A stretch of DNA of 64,000 nt from Microbacterium testaceum (GCF_029761935.1 NZ_CP121699.1:2046001-2110000); one strand, 5' to 3'; positions 15,226-24,786 are shown, numbered from the stretch's first letter. The notes: a model not told the origin generated them from the sequence alone. A program made the numbers and translations.

Positions 15226-17547
15226 ATGGGTGAATCGTTCGGGCTGATGACCGAGGAACCGCGACAGGGAGGCCTCGGCCCGCAGGTCGAGGGAGAGTGG
15301 TCGAGCACCGGCCCCTACGAGCACCCCGCCGCCGGCTGGGGCGCCGCCCTCACCGTCGGCAAGGTGCTCTACCAGCAGCGCCAGCCGGTCGCCGGCACCA
15401 GGGCGATGTTCACGATGAACCACCCGAAGAGCGGTTTCGACTGCCCCGGGTGTGCCTGGCCCGACGACAAGGGCGTCACCCTCGACATCTGCGAGAACGG
15501 CATCAAGCACGTCACGTGGGAGATGACGCACAAGAGGGTCGGCAAGGAGTTCTTCGCCGAGCACTCGGTGACCGAGCTGTCGCGATGGAGCGACTTCGAG
15601 CTCGAGGACGCCGGCCGTCTCGTCGGCCCGATGGTCTACGACGCCGAGACCGACCACTACGTGCCGATCTCGTGGAACGACGCGTTCCGCACGATCGCGC
15701 AGCACCTCACCGCGCTCGACTCCCCCGACCAGGCCGCCTTCTACACCTCGGGCCGCCTCAGCAACGAGGCGTCGTTCCTCTACCAGCTGTTCGCGCGCGA
15801 GCTCGGGACCAACAACCTCCCCGACTGCTCGAACATGTGCCACGAGGGCTCGGGCCGTGGACTCACGGCATCGCTCGCCACCGGCAAGGGCACCGCCGAC
15901 CTCGAGGACTGGGAGAACGCCGACGCGCTGTTCATCCTCGGCGTCAACGCAGCTTCGAACGCGCCGCGCATGCTCACCAGCCTCGCCGAGGCGATCGACC
16001 GGGGCGCTCAGGTCGTGCACGTGAACCCGCTGCGAGAGGTCGCCGGCACCCGCACGATCGTGCCGCACGAGATCGTCGACATGGCGACCTTCCACTCCAC
16101 CCCGACCAGCACGATGAACCTGCAGGTGCGCCCCGGCGGCGACCTCGCTCTCATCCGCGGCATGGCCAAGGTGGTCTTCGAAGCCTCGGCGACCGACCCC
16201 ACCGCGATCGATCAGGCGTTCCTCGACCAGTACACCAGCGGACTCGGCGAGTACCGCGCGATGGTCGAGGCGACGACGTGGGCCGAGCTTGTCGAGCAGG
16301 CGGGTCTGACCGAGGCCGAAATTCGCGGAGCCGCGGCGGTGTACCTCGCCTCGGAACGCTGCGTCATCAGTTGGTGCCTCGGCGTCAGCCAGCACCAGCA
16401 CGGCGTCGACACCGTGCGCGAGATCGTCAACCTGCTGCTGCTGCGTGGAAACGTCGGGCGCAAGGGCACCGGGCCCTCGCCCGTGCGCGGACACAGCAAC
16501 GTGCAGGGCAACCGCACGTGCGGCATCAACCACAAGCCCACCGAGGACTGGCTCGCGAAGCTCGACGAGGTCTGCGGCATCACCTCGCCCCGCGAGCCCG
16601 GCCTCGACACCGTGCACACGGTGGCGGCGCTGCACCGCGGCGACCTCAAGGTCTTCCTCGGCATGGGCGGCAACTTCGTGCGGGCCGCTCCCGACACCAC
16701 GCTCACCGCCGAGGGCATGGGCCGGTGCGAGCTGACGGTGCACGTGAGCACCAAGCTCAACCGCAGCCACCTCACCCACGGCAAGCAGGCGCTGATCCTC
16801 CCGTGCCTCGGCCGCACCGAGCGCGACGAGCAGGAGTCGGGACCCCAGTCGATCTCGACCGAAGACGCCATGAGCTCGGTCATGCTCTCGCTGGGGTCGC
16901 GCAAACCCGCCTCGCCGCACCTGCTCAGCGAGCCCGAGATCATCGCGCGCATCGCCCGGGCCACCATGCCCGAGTCGGCGACGCCGTGGGAGTGGTACGT
17001 CGGCGACTACGACCGCATCCGCGACACGATGGCGAAGGTGCTGCCCGGCTTCGAGGGCTTCAACCAGCTCGTGCGCCAGCACTACGGCTTCCGCATCCCG
17101 CAGCCCGCGCGCGAGCGCGACTTCCAGACACCGTCGGGCAAGGCCGAGTTCTCGCACGCCGATCTGCCCAACGTCATCCCCGAAGAGGCCGACGTGCTCG
17201 TGCTGCAGACCATGCGTTCGCATGACCAGTGGAACACCACGATCTACTCGGCCGACGACCGCTACCGCGGCGTGCGCAACATCCGCGAGCTCGTCTTCAT
17301 GAACCGGCGCGACATGAAGCAGCGCGGCATCGCCGAGGGCGACCTCGTCGACATCGTGGCCACCTCGCGCGACGGTTCGGTGCGCAGCGTCACGTCGTTC
17401 CGCGCCCTGGAGTACGACACCCCGCGCGGCAGCGCCGCGGGCTACTTCCCCGAGCTGAACGTGCTGCTCGGCCCCGATGACTACAGCCGTCAGAGCGACC
17501 AGCCGCTGATGAAGGACATCCGGGTGCGCATCGCGAAGACGGCCTGA
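15226..17547 (+). CDS. FdhF/YdeP family molybdopterin oxidoreductase
   Basis: 773 residues; ATG 15226 follows a GGAGGG box at 5 bases. It belongs to the FdhF/YdeP group (formate dehydrogenase H alpha-related), with MNHPKSGFDCPGCAWPD near residue 65, SNMCHEGSGRGL, FILGVNAASNAPRM, the VRGHSNVQGNRTCGIN loop and a C-terminal molydopterin-dinucleotide-binding domain from about residue 640. Only CPGC is seen at the N-terminus, not the four-cysteine 4Fe-4S motif of true FdhF. Acid-resistance roles are reported for YdeP in enterobacteria; the substrate here is unknown. It shares a transcription unit with fdhD. Confidence 0.92.
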   Translation: MGESFGLMTEEPRQGGLGPQVEGEWSSTGPYEHPAAGWGAALTVGKVLYQQRQPVAGTRAMFTMNHPKSGFDCPGCAWPDDKGVTLDICENGIKHVTWEMTHKRVGKEFFAEHSVTELSRWSDFELEDAGRLVGPMVYDAETDHYVPISWNDAFRTIAQHLTALDSPDQAAFYTSGRLSNEASFLYQLFARELGTNNLPDCSNMCHEGSGRGLTASLATGKGTADLEDWENADALFILGVNAASNAPRMLTSLAEAIDRGAQVVHVNPLREVAGTRTIVPHEIVDMATFHSTPTSTMNLQVRPGGDLALIRGMAKVVFEASATDPTAIDQAFLDQYTSGLGEYRAMVEATTWAELVEQAGLTEAEIRGAAAVYLASERCVISWCLGVSQHQHGVDTVREIVNLLLLRGNVGRKGTGPSPVRGHSNVQGNRTCGINHKPTEDWLAKLDEVCGITSPREPGLDTVHTVAALHRGDLKVFLGMGGNFVRAAPDTTLTAEGMGRCELTVHVSTKLNRSHLTHGKQALILPCLGRTERDEQESGPQSISTEDAMSSVMLSLGSRKPASPHLLSEPEIIARIARATMPESATPWEWYVGDYDRIRDTMAKVLPGFEGFNQLVRQHYGFRIPQPARERDFQTPSGKAEFSHADLPNVIPEEADVLVLQTMRSHDQWNTTIYSADDRYRGVRNIRELVFMNRRDMKQRGIAEGDLVDIVATSRDGSVRSVTSFRALEYDTPRGSAAGYFPELNVLLGPDDYSRQSDQPLMKDIRVRIAKTA

Positions 17548-17586
17548 CGCCGGGAAGAGTCGAGACCCCCGCGGAGGCGGCGACCC

Positions 17587-18582
17587 TCAGAGGTCGAGCT
17601 GCCAGAGCGCCTGTGTCGTCGTGACGCGCAGGGCGTCGGCGGCGTCGGCGAGTGCGCGCTCGGCGCCCACGACCTCGCTCATCGAGAAGACGCGCGAGCC
17701 GACGGCGTCGGCGGCGACGACCCCCGCGATGACGACCGCCGGCACCCGGTGGCGCGCGGCGACCGAGAGCACGTGCCCCGGCCCCTTGCCCGCGAGGCTC
17801 GTGGCGTCGAACGCGCCCTCCCCGGTGAGGACCAGATCCGACTCGGCGAGCGCCTCGCTCAGCTCGAGCGCCTGCGCGACGTAGGCCGCGCCGTCGACCA
17901 CCTCGGCGCCGGCCGCGAGCAACGCGCCGGAGAGACCACCGGCGGCGCCCGACCTCGGCATGACCGAGACGTCGAGCCCGAAGCGCTCGGCCCAGTCCGC
18001 GGCATCCGCCCGCAGGCGCTCCGTCAGGCGCTCGACGAGCTCGGCGTCGGCGCCCTTCTGCGGACCGAACACCTCGGCCGCGTGGATGAACGTCGTGGTC
18101 GTGTCGGTGAGCACCGTCACCTGCCCGGGAGCGAACGGCACGTGGTCGCCGAGCGCCTCGATCGCCCCGCGTCCACCGTCGGTCGCGGCGACGCCGCCGG
18201 TACCCACCACGATGCGGACCGATCCCGCGTCGAGGGCGAGTCCGATGAGCTCGCCGACGCCGCGTGTCGTCGCCCCCCAGGGGTCGTTGGCCTCCGCTCC
18301 CCCGGCGAGGACGAGTCCGGATGCCGCTGCCGACTCGATCACGGCGGCTCGACCGTCGAGGCGCCAGGCCGCGCGCACGGGTGCGCCGAGCGGTCCCGTC
18401 ACCTCGTCGTGCACGTTGGCCCCGCCGAGGGCATCGAGCGTTCCGTCTCCGCCGTCGGCCATCGGCACGATGGCGATCTCGGCGCCCGGCCATCGGTCGC
18501 GCACGGCCAGGGCCATGGCATCCGCCGCCTCCCGCGCGGTCAGCGTGCCCTTGAACTTGTCGGGGGCGATGACGATGCGCAA
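17587..18582 (-). CDS. Glycerate kinase (GlxK/GarK family)
   Basis: 331 residues starting at TTG 18582, which stands 5 bases behind GGAGGGA; the frame then reads LRIVIAPDKFKGTLTA, the normal beginning of the family. Other marks are MADGGDGTLDALGG, the GTGGVAATDGGRG loop, MPRSGAAGGLSGALLAAGA and TGEGAFDATSLAGKGP. It phosphorylates glycerate to 2- or 3-phosphoglycerate in the cytoplasm. The upstream extension seen in the frame lacks a binding site. It is monocistronic, divergent from purL with about 225 bp between. Confidence 0.93.
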   Translation of the reverse strand: MRIVIAPDKFKGTLTAREAADAMALAVRDRWPGAEIAIVPMADGGDGTLDALGGANVHDEVTGPLGAPVRAAWRLDGRAAVIESAAASGLVLAGGAEANDPWGATTRGVGELIGLALDAGSVRIVVGTGGVAATDGGRGAIEALGDHVPFAPGQVTVLTDTTTTFIHAAEVFGPQKGADAELVERLTERLRADAADWAERFGLDVSVMPRSGAAGGLSGALLAAGAEVVDGAAYVAQALELSEALAESDLVLTGEGAFDATSLAGKGPGHVLSVAARHRVPAVVIAGVVAADAVGSRVFSMSEVVGAERALADAADALRVTTTQALWQLDL

Positions 18583-18762
18583 GCTTCTCCCTCCGCGGAC
18601 TGCGGACGGCGCCGCACCGACCATCTTGCCCCGAGCCGCCGCACGGGCACGGCGATCCGCACATCCTCAGCCCGGATGCCGGGAACCCGGCCGACGTTCC
18701 GCGGATCACCGAGGTTGCGCTCTCACGCTGTCGTCGACCCCGGGCATGTCGGCGCTCCCAAC

Positions 18763-18768
18763 TAGACT
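18763..18768 (+). promoter_or_regulatory. Probable purL -10 box
   Basis: TAGACT, 39 bases before the GTG start of purL, leaving room for a short leader with the GGAG box at 18795-18798. No riboswitch-like structure is evident between. Confidence 0.45.
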
Positions 18769-18807
18769 GACTGGCGTCCGGCCCCTGCGATCTTGGAGCT
18801 CAGCCGC

Positions 18808-21147
18808 GTGACCACCCCGAACCCCGCCGCCCGTACCGCTCTTGCGGACACCGTCGACAACGCGATCGCCACTCCCGAGAAGGATCAGCCGTACGGCGCC
18901 CTCGGTCTCAAGAGCGACGAGTACGCGAAGATCCGCGAGATCCTCGGCCGCCGCCCCACCAGCGGCGAGCTGGCGATGTACTCGGTCATGTGGAGTGAGC
19001 ACTGCTCCTACAAGTCGAGCAAGATCTATCTCCGTCAGTTCGGCCAGAAGGTCAGCGACGAGATGAAGACGCGCCTCATGGTCGGCATGGGCCAGAACGC
19101 CGGCGTGGTCGACGTGGGCGACGGCTGGGCGGTGACCTTCAAGGTCGAGTCGCACAACCACCCGAGCTACATCGAGCCCTTCCAGGGCGCGGCCACCGGC
19201 GTCGGCGGCATCGTGCGCGACATCATCTCGATGGGCGCGCGCCCGGTGGCCGTCATGGACCAGCTGCGCTTCGGCGCGATCGACCACCCCGACACCCCGC
19301 GCGTCGTGCACGGCGTCACCAGCGGCATCTCGTTCTACGGCAACTGCCTGGGCCTGCCGAACATCGGCGGCGAGACCGTGTTCGACGCGGTCTACCAGGG
19401 CAACCCGCTCGTCAACGCCCTCGCGGTGGGCGTCATGCGCCACGAAGACATCAAGCTCGCCAACGCCACCGGCGTGGGCAACAAGGTCGTGCTGTTCGGT
19501 GCCCGCACGGGCGGCGACGGCATCGGCGGCGCGAGCATCCTGGCATCCGACACCTTCGCCGACGGCGGCCCCACCAAGCGCCCCGCGGTGCAGGTGGGCG
19601 ACCCGTTCGCCGAGAAGGTGCTCATCGAGTGCTGCCTCGAGCTGTACCGCGACGACCTCGTGGAGGCCATCCAAGACCTCGGGGCCGCGGGTATCTCGTG
19701 CGCCACGAGCGAGCTCGCCGCCAACGGCGACAGCGGCATGAAGGTCGAGCTGTCGAAGGTGCTGCTGCGCGACCCCTCGCTGACTCCCGAAGAGATCCTC
19801 ATGTCGGAGTCGCAGGAGCGCATGATGGCGATCGTCGCGCCCGAGAAGCTCGACGCGTTCCTCGCCGTCGTCGGCAAGTGGGACGTCGAGACCAGCGTGC
19901 TCGGCGAGGTCACCGGAGACGGCCGCCTCGTCATCGACTGGTACGGCGAGCGCATCGTCGACGTCGACCCCTCGACCGTCGCGGTCGACGGCCCCGTCTA
20001 CGAGCGCCCTGTCGCGTACCCCACGTGGATCGACGCCCTTCAGGCCGACTCCGCAACGAAACTGCCTCGCACGACCGACAACGACGTGTTGCGCGACCAG
20101 TTCACGACCCTCGTCGCGAGCCCGAACCTCGCCGACACCTCGTGGATCACCAACCAATACGACTACTACGTGCTCGGCAACACGGCGCTGAGCTTCCCCG
20201 ACGACGCCGGCATGATCCGCGTCGACGAGGAGACCGGCCTCGGCTTCGCGATCGCGACCGACTGCAACGGCCGCTACAACCAGCTCGACCCCTACAACGG
20301 TGCGAAGCTCGCCCTCGCCGAAGCGTACCGCAACGTTGCCGTCACGGGAGCGGTGCCCACGGCCGTCACCGACTGCCTCAACTTCGGCAGCCCCGAGAAC
20401 CCCGAGGTCATGTGGCAGTTCAGTCAGGCCGTCGAGGGTCTGAGCGACGGCTGCCTCGAACTCGGCATCCCGGTCACGGGCGGCAACGTGTCGTTCTACA
20501 ACCAGACCGGCGACCAGCCGATCCACCCGACCCCCGTCGTGGGCGTCCTGGGCATCATCGACGACGTCGCCGCCCGCATCCCCAGCGGATGGCAGGACGC
20601 CGGCGAGAACCTGTACCTGCTCGGCGTCACCGCCGACGAGCTCGACGGCTCGCAGTGGGCCGGCACGATCCACGACCACCTCGGCGGCCGCCCGCCGAAG
20701 GTCGACCTCGGCATGGAGCGCAAGCTCGCCGAGCTGCTGCAGGCCGCAGGCTCCCAGTCGCTCGTCTCGAGCGCGCACGACCTGTCGTCGGGTGGTCTCG
20801 CGCAGACCCTCGCCGAGGGCGTCATGCGCTTCGGCGTCGGCGCGCGCGTCTGGCTGACCGAACTCATGGAGCGCGACGGGGTGGATGCCACGGCCGCCCT
20901 GTTCAGCGAGTCGACCGGCCGCGTGCTGGTGAGCGTGCCCCGCGAAGAAGACGTGAAGTTCCGCGGACTCTGCGACGGTCGCGGCTACCCGGTGCTGCGC
21001 ATCGGCGTGACCGACGTCGAGCCCGGCACCGAGGCCACCCTCGAGATCCAGGACGTCTTCACCGTCCCCGTCTCGGGGCTGCGCCGCCTGTCGAACGAGA
21101 CGCTGCCCGCGGTCTTCGGGCCGACCGTCTCGGAGCCGGTGGCCTGA
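18808..21147 (+). CDS. purL: Phosphoribosylformylglycinamidine synthase subunit PurL
   Basis: 779 residues, the length of the small, multisubunit-type PurL. It makes FGAM from FGAR, ATP and glutamine-derived ammonia with PurS and PurQ, which are not in this window. Typical stretches are [58 protein letters not shown] and [17 protein letters not shown] 18808 has GGAG 9 bases upstream, giving [12 protein letters not shown]; the in-frame TTG at 18793 has no such site. It is followed by a tiny membrane-protein gene 54 bp on. Confidence 0.96.
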   Translation: MTTPNPAARTALADTVDNAIATPEKDQPYGALGLKSDEYAKIREILGRRPTSGELAMYSVMWSEHCSYKSSKIYLRQFGQKVSDEMKTRLMVGMGQNAGVVDVGDGWAVTFKVESHNHPSYIEPFQGAATGVGGIVRDIISMGARPVAVMDQLRFGAIDHPDTPRVVHGVTSGISFYGNCLGLPNIGGETVFDAVYQGNPLVNALAVGVMRHEDIKLANATGVGNKVVLFGARTGGDGIGGASILASDTFADGGPTKRPAVQVGDPFAEKVLIECCLELYRDDLVEAIQDLGAAGISCATSELAANGDSGMKVELSKVLLRDPSLTPEEILMSESQERMMAIVAPEKLDAFLAVVGKWDVETSVLGEVTGDGRLVIDWYGERIVDVDPSTVAVDGPVYERPVAYPTWIDALQADSATKLPRTTDNDVLRDQFTTLVASPNLADTSWITNQYDYYVLGNTALSFPDDAGMIRVDEETGLGFAIATDCNGRYNQLDPYNGAKLALAEAYRNVAVTGAVPTAVTDCLNFGSPENPEVMWQFSQAVEGLSDGCLELGIPVTGGNVSFYNQTGDQPIHPTPVVGVLGIIDDVAARIPSGWQDAGENLYLLGVTADELDGSQWAGTIHDHLGGRPPKVDLGMERKLAELLQAAGSQSLVSSAHDLSSGGLAQTLAEGVMRFGVGARVWLTELMERDGVDATAALFSESTGRVLVSVPREEDVKFRGLCDGRGYPVLRIGVTDVEPGTEATLEIQDVFTVPVSGLRRLSNETLPAVFGPTVSEPVA

Positions 21148-21201
21148 GGCCCGGGCTCCGGCCCCGCACCGCACCCCCGCACCGACGAGAGGAGACGCGC
21201 G

Positions 21202-21339
21202 ATGACCGATGAAGACGACGACATGACCGTGTTCAGCGACAAGCGTCAGAAGCGCGTCAAGATCACCGCGTGGGTCGTGATCGGCGCGCTCGTGCTCACC
21301 GGCGGCGGTGCGACGGTCATCTCGCTGATCCTCGGCTGA
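21202..21339 (+). CDS. Small single-pass membrane protein (45 residues)
   Basis: ATG 21202 stands 7 bases behind GAGAGGAG. The product starts acidic (MTDEDDDMTVF), has a basic patch SDKRQKRVK and then one hydrophobic helix of about 22 residues ending VISLILG. Codon use matches the neighbours. It has no known family that I can name. It follows purL on the same strand and probably shares its transcript; the next feature is a long perfect palindrome. Confidence 0.65.
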   Translation: MTDEDDDMTVFSDKRQKRVKITAWVVIGALVLTGGGATVISLILG

Positions 21340-21356
21340 ACCCCGCGATCCCCGCG

Positions 21357-21413
21357 TGAGGGGTCATCTTCTGTCGCCTGGGGAGCGCCTCGGCGACAGA
21401 AGATGACCCCTCA
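21357..21413. repeat. Long intergenic palindrome, 22-bp perfect arms
   Basis: Arms 21357-21378 and 21392-21413 are perfect complements (TGAGGGGTCATCTTCTGTCG...) around a 13-base loop. The right arm covers the stop codon of the convergent epoxide hydrolase gene. It can act as a bidirectional terminator. Its arm words TGAGGGGTC and TTCTGTCGC recur in the elements at 26527 and 37369. Confidence 0.85.
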
Positions 21414-22481
21414 TGCGTTCTCGAGCAGGGCGCGGAGGTCGGCGGCGAGCATCGCCGGGTGCTCCATCGCGCCGAAATGCCCGCCCGACGGGAAGCGCGT
21501 GAACCGCACGGTCGGGTACCAGCGGCGAGCGAACGACTCGACCCCGTGGTCGAGGTCGTGGGGGAAGAGCCCGAACGCCGTCGGCACGCTCACCCGGCCG
21601 GTCGGTGGGAAGCGCCGCCGGTCGAAGTACACGCGGGCGGCGCTGCCGGCCGTGCGGGTGAACCAGTGCAGCGACAGGTTCTCGAGGATCAGCTCGAGGG
21701 GGATGCGCCCGAACACGTCGCCCTCGCCCCAGGCCTGGAACTTCTCGAAGTACCAGCTCGCGAGTCCCGCCGGTGAGTCCGTCAGCGCGGCGGCCAGCGT
21801 CTGGGGCTTGGTGCGCTGCTCGGCGGCGTAGGCACCCTCCGCGACCTCCCAGGCGGCAGCGGCATCCGCCCATTCCTTCTCTTCGACCGACAGATCGTCG
21901 TCGTCGATCGTGTGCCAGAGCGGCACGTCCGAGAGGTGCAGGGCCGTCACGCGCTCGGGGGCGAGCGTGGCGATCTGATCGGCGATGGCGGTGCCCAGGT
22001 CGCCGCCGTGCACCGCGAACGACCGCACGCCGATCTCTTCGAGCGCGGCGAGGAGGCGCGCGGCGTTCCATCGCGGACCGCCCTCGTCGCGACCCGCCGG
22101 GTCACTGAACCCGAACCCCGGGATGCTGGGCACGATCACATCGAGGTCCGCCAGGTGCTCGGCCACTCCGCGAAAGCGCACGAAGCTGTCGGGCCACCCG
22201 TGGATGAGCACGATCGCGGGAGCACCAGGCGTGCCGGAGCGCCACAGGTGCACGCGGCGGCCCGGGTCGCCGACGAGCAGGTGCTGCTCGTCGCGCAGCC
22301 GCCGCTCGACGCGGCTCCAGTCGAACTCCGCCCAGGCATCGAGCACGCGACGAAGCGCCGAGGGACGTGTCCCGCGCGACCAGTCGTCGCCCACGTCGTC
22401 GGGCCACCGCGTCGCGGCGATGCGCCGTCGCAGGTCGTCGATCTCGTCAGCCGAGGTGCGCGGGTCGAGGCGGGTGATCAT
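21411..22481 (-). CDS. Epoxide hydrolase-type alpha/beta hydrolase (EHN domain)
   Basis: 356 residues from ATG 22481. An N-terminal EHN domain (about 1-100: IDDLRRRIAATRWPDD, WAEFDWSRVERRL) is followed by an alpha/beta hydrolase fold. It has the oxyanion HGWPDSF motif, FAVHGGDLGTAIADQIA carrying the nucleophile Asp, LHLSDVPLW and a late FPSGGHFGAMEHP with the catalytic His. The architecture is that of microsomal-type epoxide hydrolases such as juvenile-hormone EH relatives. The substrate is not evident. The longer frame upstream overlaps the divergent genes and is not coding. Confidence 0.93.
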   Translation of the reverse strand: MITRLDPRTSADEIDDLRRRIAATRWPDDVGDDWSRGTRPSALRRVLDAWAEFDWSRVERRLRDEQHLLVGDPGRRVHLWRSGTPGAPAIVLIHGWPDSFVRFRGVAEHLADLDVIVPSIPGFGFSDPAGRDEGGPRWNAARLLAALEEIGVRSFAVHGGDLGTAIADQIATLAPERVTALHLSDVPLWHTIDDDDLSVEEKEWADAAAAWEVAEGAYAAEQRTKPQTLAAALTDSPAGLASWYFEKFQAWGEGDVFGRIPLELILENLSLHWFTRTAGSAARVYFDRRRFPPTGRVSVPTAFGLFPHDLDHGVESFARRWYPTVRFTRFPSGGHFGAMEHPAMLAADLRALLENA

Positions 22482-22609
22482 GGGGTCCACCCTGGCACGG
22501 CAGCCGCCGGTGCCGCAGAGGGAGGAACAGGGTCCGTGAGGGCTGCGCCCGCAGGTGCCGCGGCTGCGGATTCCGGCTCGACACCCAGCCGCGTGTCGGA
22601 CCCCCGGCA

Positions 22610-22615
22610 TAGCAT
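22610..22615 (+). promoter_or_regulatory. -10 box (leaderless type) of the first tandem paralogue
   Basis: TAGCAT, 7 bases before GTG 22623. The same arrangement (TAGCAT, 6 bases, GTG) precedes the sister gene at 23649. Confidence 0.5.
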
Positions 22616-22622
22616 GGGGACC

Positions 22623-23615
22623 GTGGAACCGCTGATGGCCCTTCTGGTCGACTGGTGGTGGATCGGCCCGGCTGCGGCCGGTGCGGGCACCGTCGGCTGG
22701 CTCGGCGTGCGTCGTTCCCGCCAGCGGGCTCTTCCCGCGGGCACCACGACCACCACAGATCGCGCCGTTCGCGCCTGGTCGTCGCGCCCCCTCGGCAAGG
22801 CGGCTGCACGCCGGCTCGAGCTCGACGCCGCCGTGCTCGATCTCCAGACCGCGCGCCATGCCGTCACCCGCGGCCGCGCCGACGTGAAGGTCGCCGACGC
22901 CGAAGTCGTGCGCGCCCAGGCCGAGCGGGCGGCATCCCGCATCCCGTCCGACGCGGTCGCCGCCGCGCGGGGGCGGTTGACCGACGCTCAGCGCGACCTT
23001 CGCGCCGCCCTGGCCGAGGTGCGCGCACGCCGCGCCGGGGTGAAGGCCGCGAAGGCGATGCTCCCCGCGATCCGCTCGGGCAGCGCGCCGTTGCCGGTCG
23101 CCCGCCTGCTGGCCGATCACGACGCGATCCTCGCGCGCTGGATGGCCTACGAGACCGACCCCGGGCTCGCGATCGACTACCCGCAGATGAGCGACTCCCG
23201 CTCCCCCCTGCTCGCGGAGTTCCTCCGCGCGCACGAAAAAGCGCAGTGGCTCCGGCCGTCCTCGGTGCAGACGCGCCTGTCTCCCGCCGACTTCCTCGCC
23301 TACCGCGACGCCGTGCGCCGCACCGCTCACGCCTTCGACCGCGCCGAGCGGGCGGCCCGCCGCGGTGCCGGCGAGCAGCCGAGCGTCGAAGGCAACGACG
23401 CGTGGAGCCGCGTGGCATCCGACCTCGCCGAAACCGCCCAGCGTGCCCTCGCCCGCTCGATGGAGTCGGTGGGGCGTGCTGCCGCCCGCACCTGGAGCGA
23501 GCGGGGCGCGAAGCGTAACCAGAAGAAGTCTCCGGATGCCGGGAGCCCGCCGCCGTCGAGTGGCCCGGTCTGGCCGCCGCCCGCACGCGACCGGCCGCCG
23601 ACGTCGTCTTCCTGA
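22623..23615 (+). CDS. Membrane-anchored coiled-coil protein, tandem paralogue 1
   Basis: 330 residues from GTG 22623 (or ATG 22614). One N-terminal membrane helix (MALLVDWWWIGPAAAGAGTVGWLGV) is followed by a long Ala/Arg/Glu helix with coiled-coil character (about 65-150). A conserved block comes next: ILARWMAYETDPGLAIDYPQMSD, then PLLAEFLRAHEKAQWLRPSS and FLAYRDAVRRTAHAFDRAERAARR. The end is Pro/Ser-rich. The block from RWMAYE onward is shared with the next gene. No known domain or enzyme motif. Predicted cytoplasmic domain tethered to the membrane; role unknown. Confidence 0.85.
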   Translation: MEPLMALLVDWWWIGPAAAGAGTVGWLGVRRSRQRALPAGTTTTTDRAVRAWSSRPLGKAAARRLELDAAVLDLQTARHAVTRGRADVKVADAEVVRAQAERAASRIPSDAVAAARGRLTDAQRDLRAALAEVRARRAGVKAAKAMLPAIRSGSAPLPVARLLADHDAILARWMAYETDPGLAIDYPQMSDSRSPLLAEFLRAHEKAQWLRPSSVQTRLSPADFLAYRDAVRRTAHAFDRAERAARRGAGEQPSVEGNDAWSRVASDLAETAQRALARSMESVGRAAARTWSERGAKRNQKKSPDAGSPPPSSGPVWPPPARDRPPTSSS

Positions 23616-23636
23616 GAACCGCTGGAGGCACCGGCG

Positions 23637-23642
23637 TAGCAT
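23637..23642 (+). promoter_or_regulatory. -10 box (leaderless type) of the second tandem paralogue
   Basis: TAGCAT, 6 bases before GTG 23649, with no ribosome binding site between. Confidence 0.5.
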
Positions 23643-23648
23643 GACGCT

Positions 23649-24395
23649 GTGACGGAGCTGTTGAACTTCCTCGGCCACTACTGGTGGTTGGCCTTCCCCG
23701 TGTTCGGGATGACGATGGGAGCCGTCAACGCGCGCGTGAAGCGTCGGGAGCTCGCCGCCCGCCGTCGCCACCGTGAGCAGCTCGAGCTGATCCGCGCTCA
23801 GGGTGGTTCGATCGAGACATCGGGTGCGGCGCCGATGCCCCTCGCCGCACCGACCGACGGTCAGCAGCGTCTGATCGCCGCGCAGGACGCCGTCACGCAC
23901 CGCTGGCTCGAGTACGAACTCGACGCGACGAAGCTCATCACCTATCCCGCGATGAGCGATGGCCGCCAGCCGCTCACCGCCGCGTTCCTTCGGGCGAAGA
24001 AAGCCGCCGACAACCTGCGCCCGGCCGAGGGCGAGACTCTTTCGCCCGAGCGGCTGCGGGAGTACCGCGACGCGGTCACCGACTACGAGGTCGCCTTCGA
24101 CGTGGCCGAGCGCGACGCGCGACGCGTGAAGGACGCGGCGTTCACGGCCGACGAGCGCAAGCGCCTCGACACCGCCAAGCAGTTGCTGACCGTCGCGACC
24201 GATCAGGCTGCCACCCCGAACGAGCGCCAGCTCGCCTACAGGCGGGTCCGGGAGGAGCTCGACGGGCTGATCCTGCTGTCGGATGAAGCCGTCGATGTGC
24301 TCGAGAAGAAGGTCGCGCTCGAGCTTCCCCGCGAGCGCACCGCACCTCGGGCATCCGGGCCCTCTGCCGAGGCGGCGCCCGGCTCCGCCGCCTGA
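23649..24395 (+). CDS. Membrane-anchored coiled-coil protein, tandem paralogue 2
   Basis: 248 residues. N-terminal membrane helix (ELLNFLGHYWWLAFPVFGMTMG), a basic KRRELAARRRHREQLELIRAQ helix, then the block shared with the preceding gene: HRWLEYELDATKLITYPAMSDGRQPLTAAFLRAKKAADNLRP and LREYRDAVTDYEVAFDVAERDARR. A further helix (ERKRLDTAKQLLTVATDQAA) and an Ala/Pro/Ser tail end it. The two genes look like an ancient duplication that kept the central domain and diverged elsewhere. Each has its own -10 box. Function unknown. Confidence 0.85.
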   Translation: MTELLNFLGHYWWLAFPVFGMTMGAVNARVKRRELAARRRHREQLELIRAQGGSIETSGAAPMPLAAPTDGQQRLIAAQDAVTHRWLEYELDATKLITYPAMSDGRQPLTAAFLRAKKAADNLRPAEGETLSPERLREYRDAVTDYEVAFDVAERDARRVKDAAFTADERKRLDTAKQLLTVATDQAATPNERQLAYRRVREELDGLILLSDEAVDVLEKKVALELPRERTAPRASGPSAEAAPGSAA

Positions 24396-24478
24396 CCGCG
24401 CGGGCTCCGTCGGATCCGACTCAGGAAGCCCTCCGCGAGCCCACCCAGCCCCGGTTCACCGGCTGAACACGCGCGCCT

Positions 24479-24739
24479 TCAGCCCACCCGACGGATGCGC
24501 ACCGGCCCGCGGGCGGTGGTCACATCGACCACCTCGCCCCTCTGCGTCACCTCGACCTCGCCCCGCTCGACCAGCGCGTGCGCGGCGTCGCGTGCGGGCT
24601 GCATGAGGTCGCGCCAGTCGTCGCCGCCGACCGCGCGCGCGGCCTCGGAGGGGCAGATCGTCTTTCCTGCGTCGCGCGCCGCGAGCAGTTCGCGGATGGA
24701 TGCCACGAGCCGAGGGTCTGCACCAGATGACGGGGCCAT
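24479..24739 (-). CDS. DUF3253 domain-containing protein
   Basis: 86 residues. It matches the small DUF3253 family, a winged-helix-like fold: RELLAARDAGKTICPSEAARAVGGDDWRDLMQPARDAA, then LVERGEVEVTQRGEVVD and a basic GPVRIRRVG end. No enzymatic activity is known for the family. It stands alone, divergent from the DUF2071 gene with only 47 bp between them. Confidence 0.85.
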   Translation of the reverse strand: MAPSSGADPRLVASIRELLAARDAGKTICPSEAARAVGGDDWRDLMQPARDAAHALVERGEVEVTQRGEVVDVTTARGPVRIRRVG

Positions 24740-24774
24740 CTGTCCAGTCTCCCTCCGCGCCGAGGCGACGGGGC

Positions 24775-24780
24775 CAGAAT
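24775..24780 (+). promoter_or_regulatory. Possible -10 box of the DUF2071 gene
   Basis: CAGAAT, 6 bases before GTG 24787, a weaker match to the leaderless pattern seen elsewhere in the window. Confidence 0.3.
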
Positions 24781-24786
24781 GACCCG

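Noticed and set aside
15112..17223. 703-codon open frame antisense to the molybdopterin oxidoreductase gene
   Set aside because: It is a mirror frame produced by GC-rich codon use. The translation is Arg/Ala/Val/Gly-rich without motifs, and the plus-strand gene has clear family landmarks.
15226..17547. Possible selenocysteine codon in the FdhF-like gene
   Set aside because: The frame has no internal TGA and the usual position reads as an ordinary codon (Cys in SNMCHEGSG).
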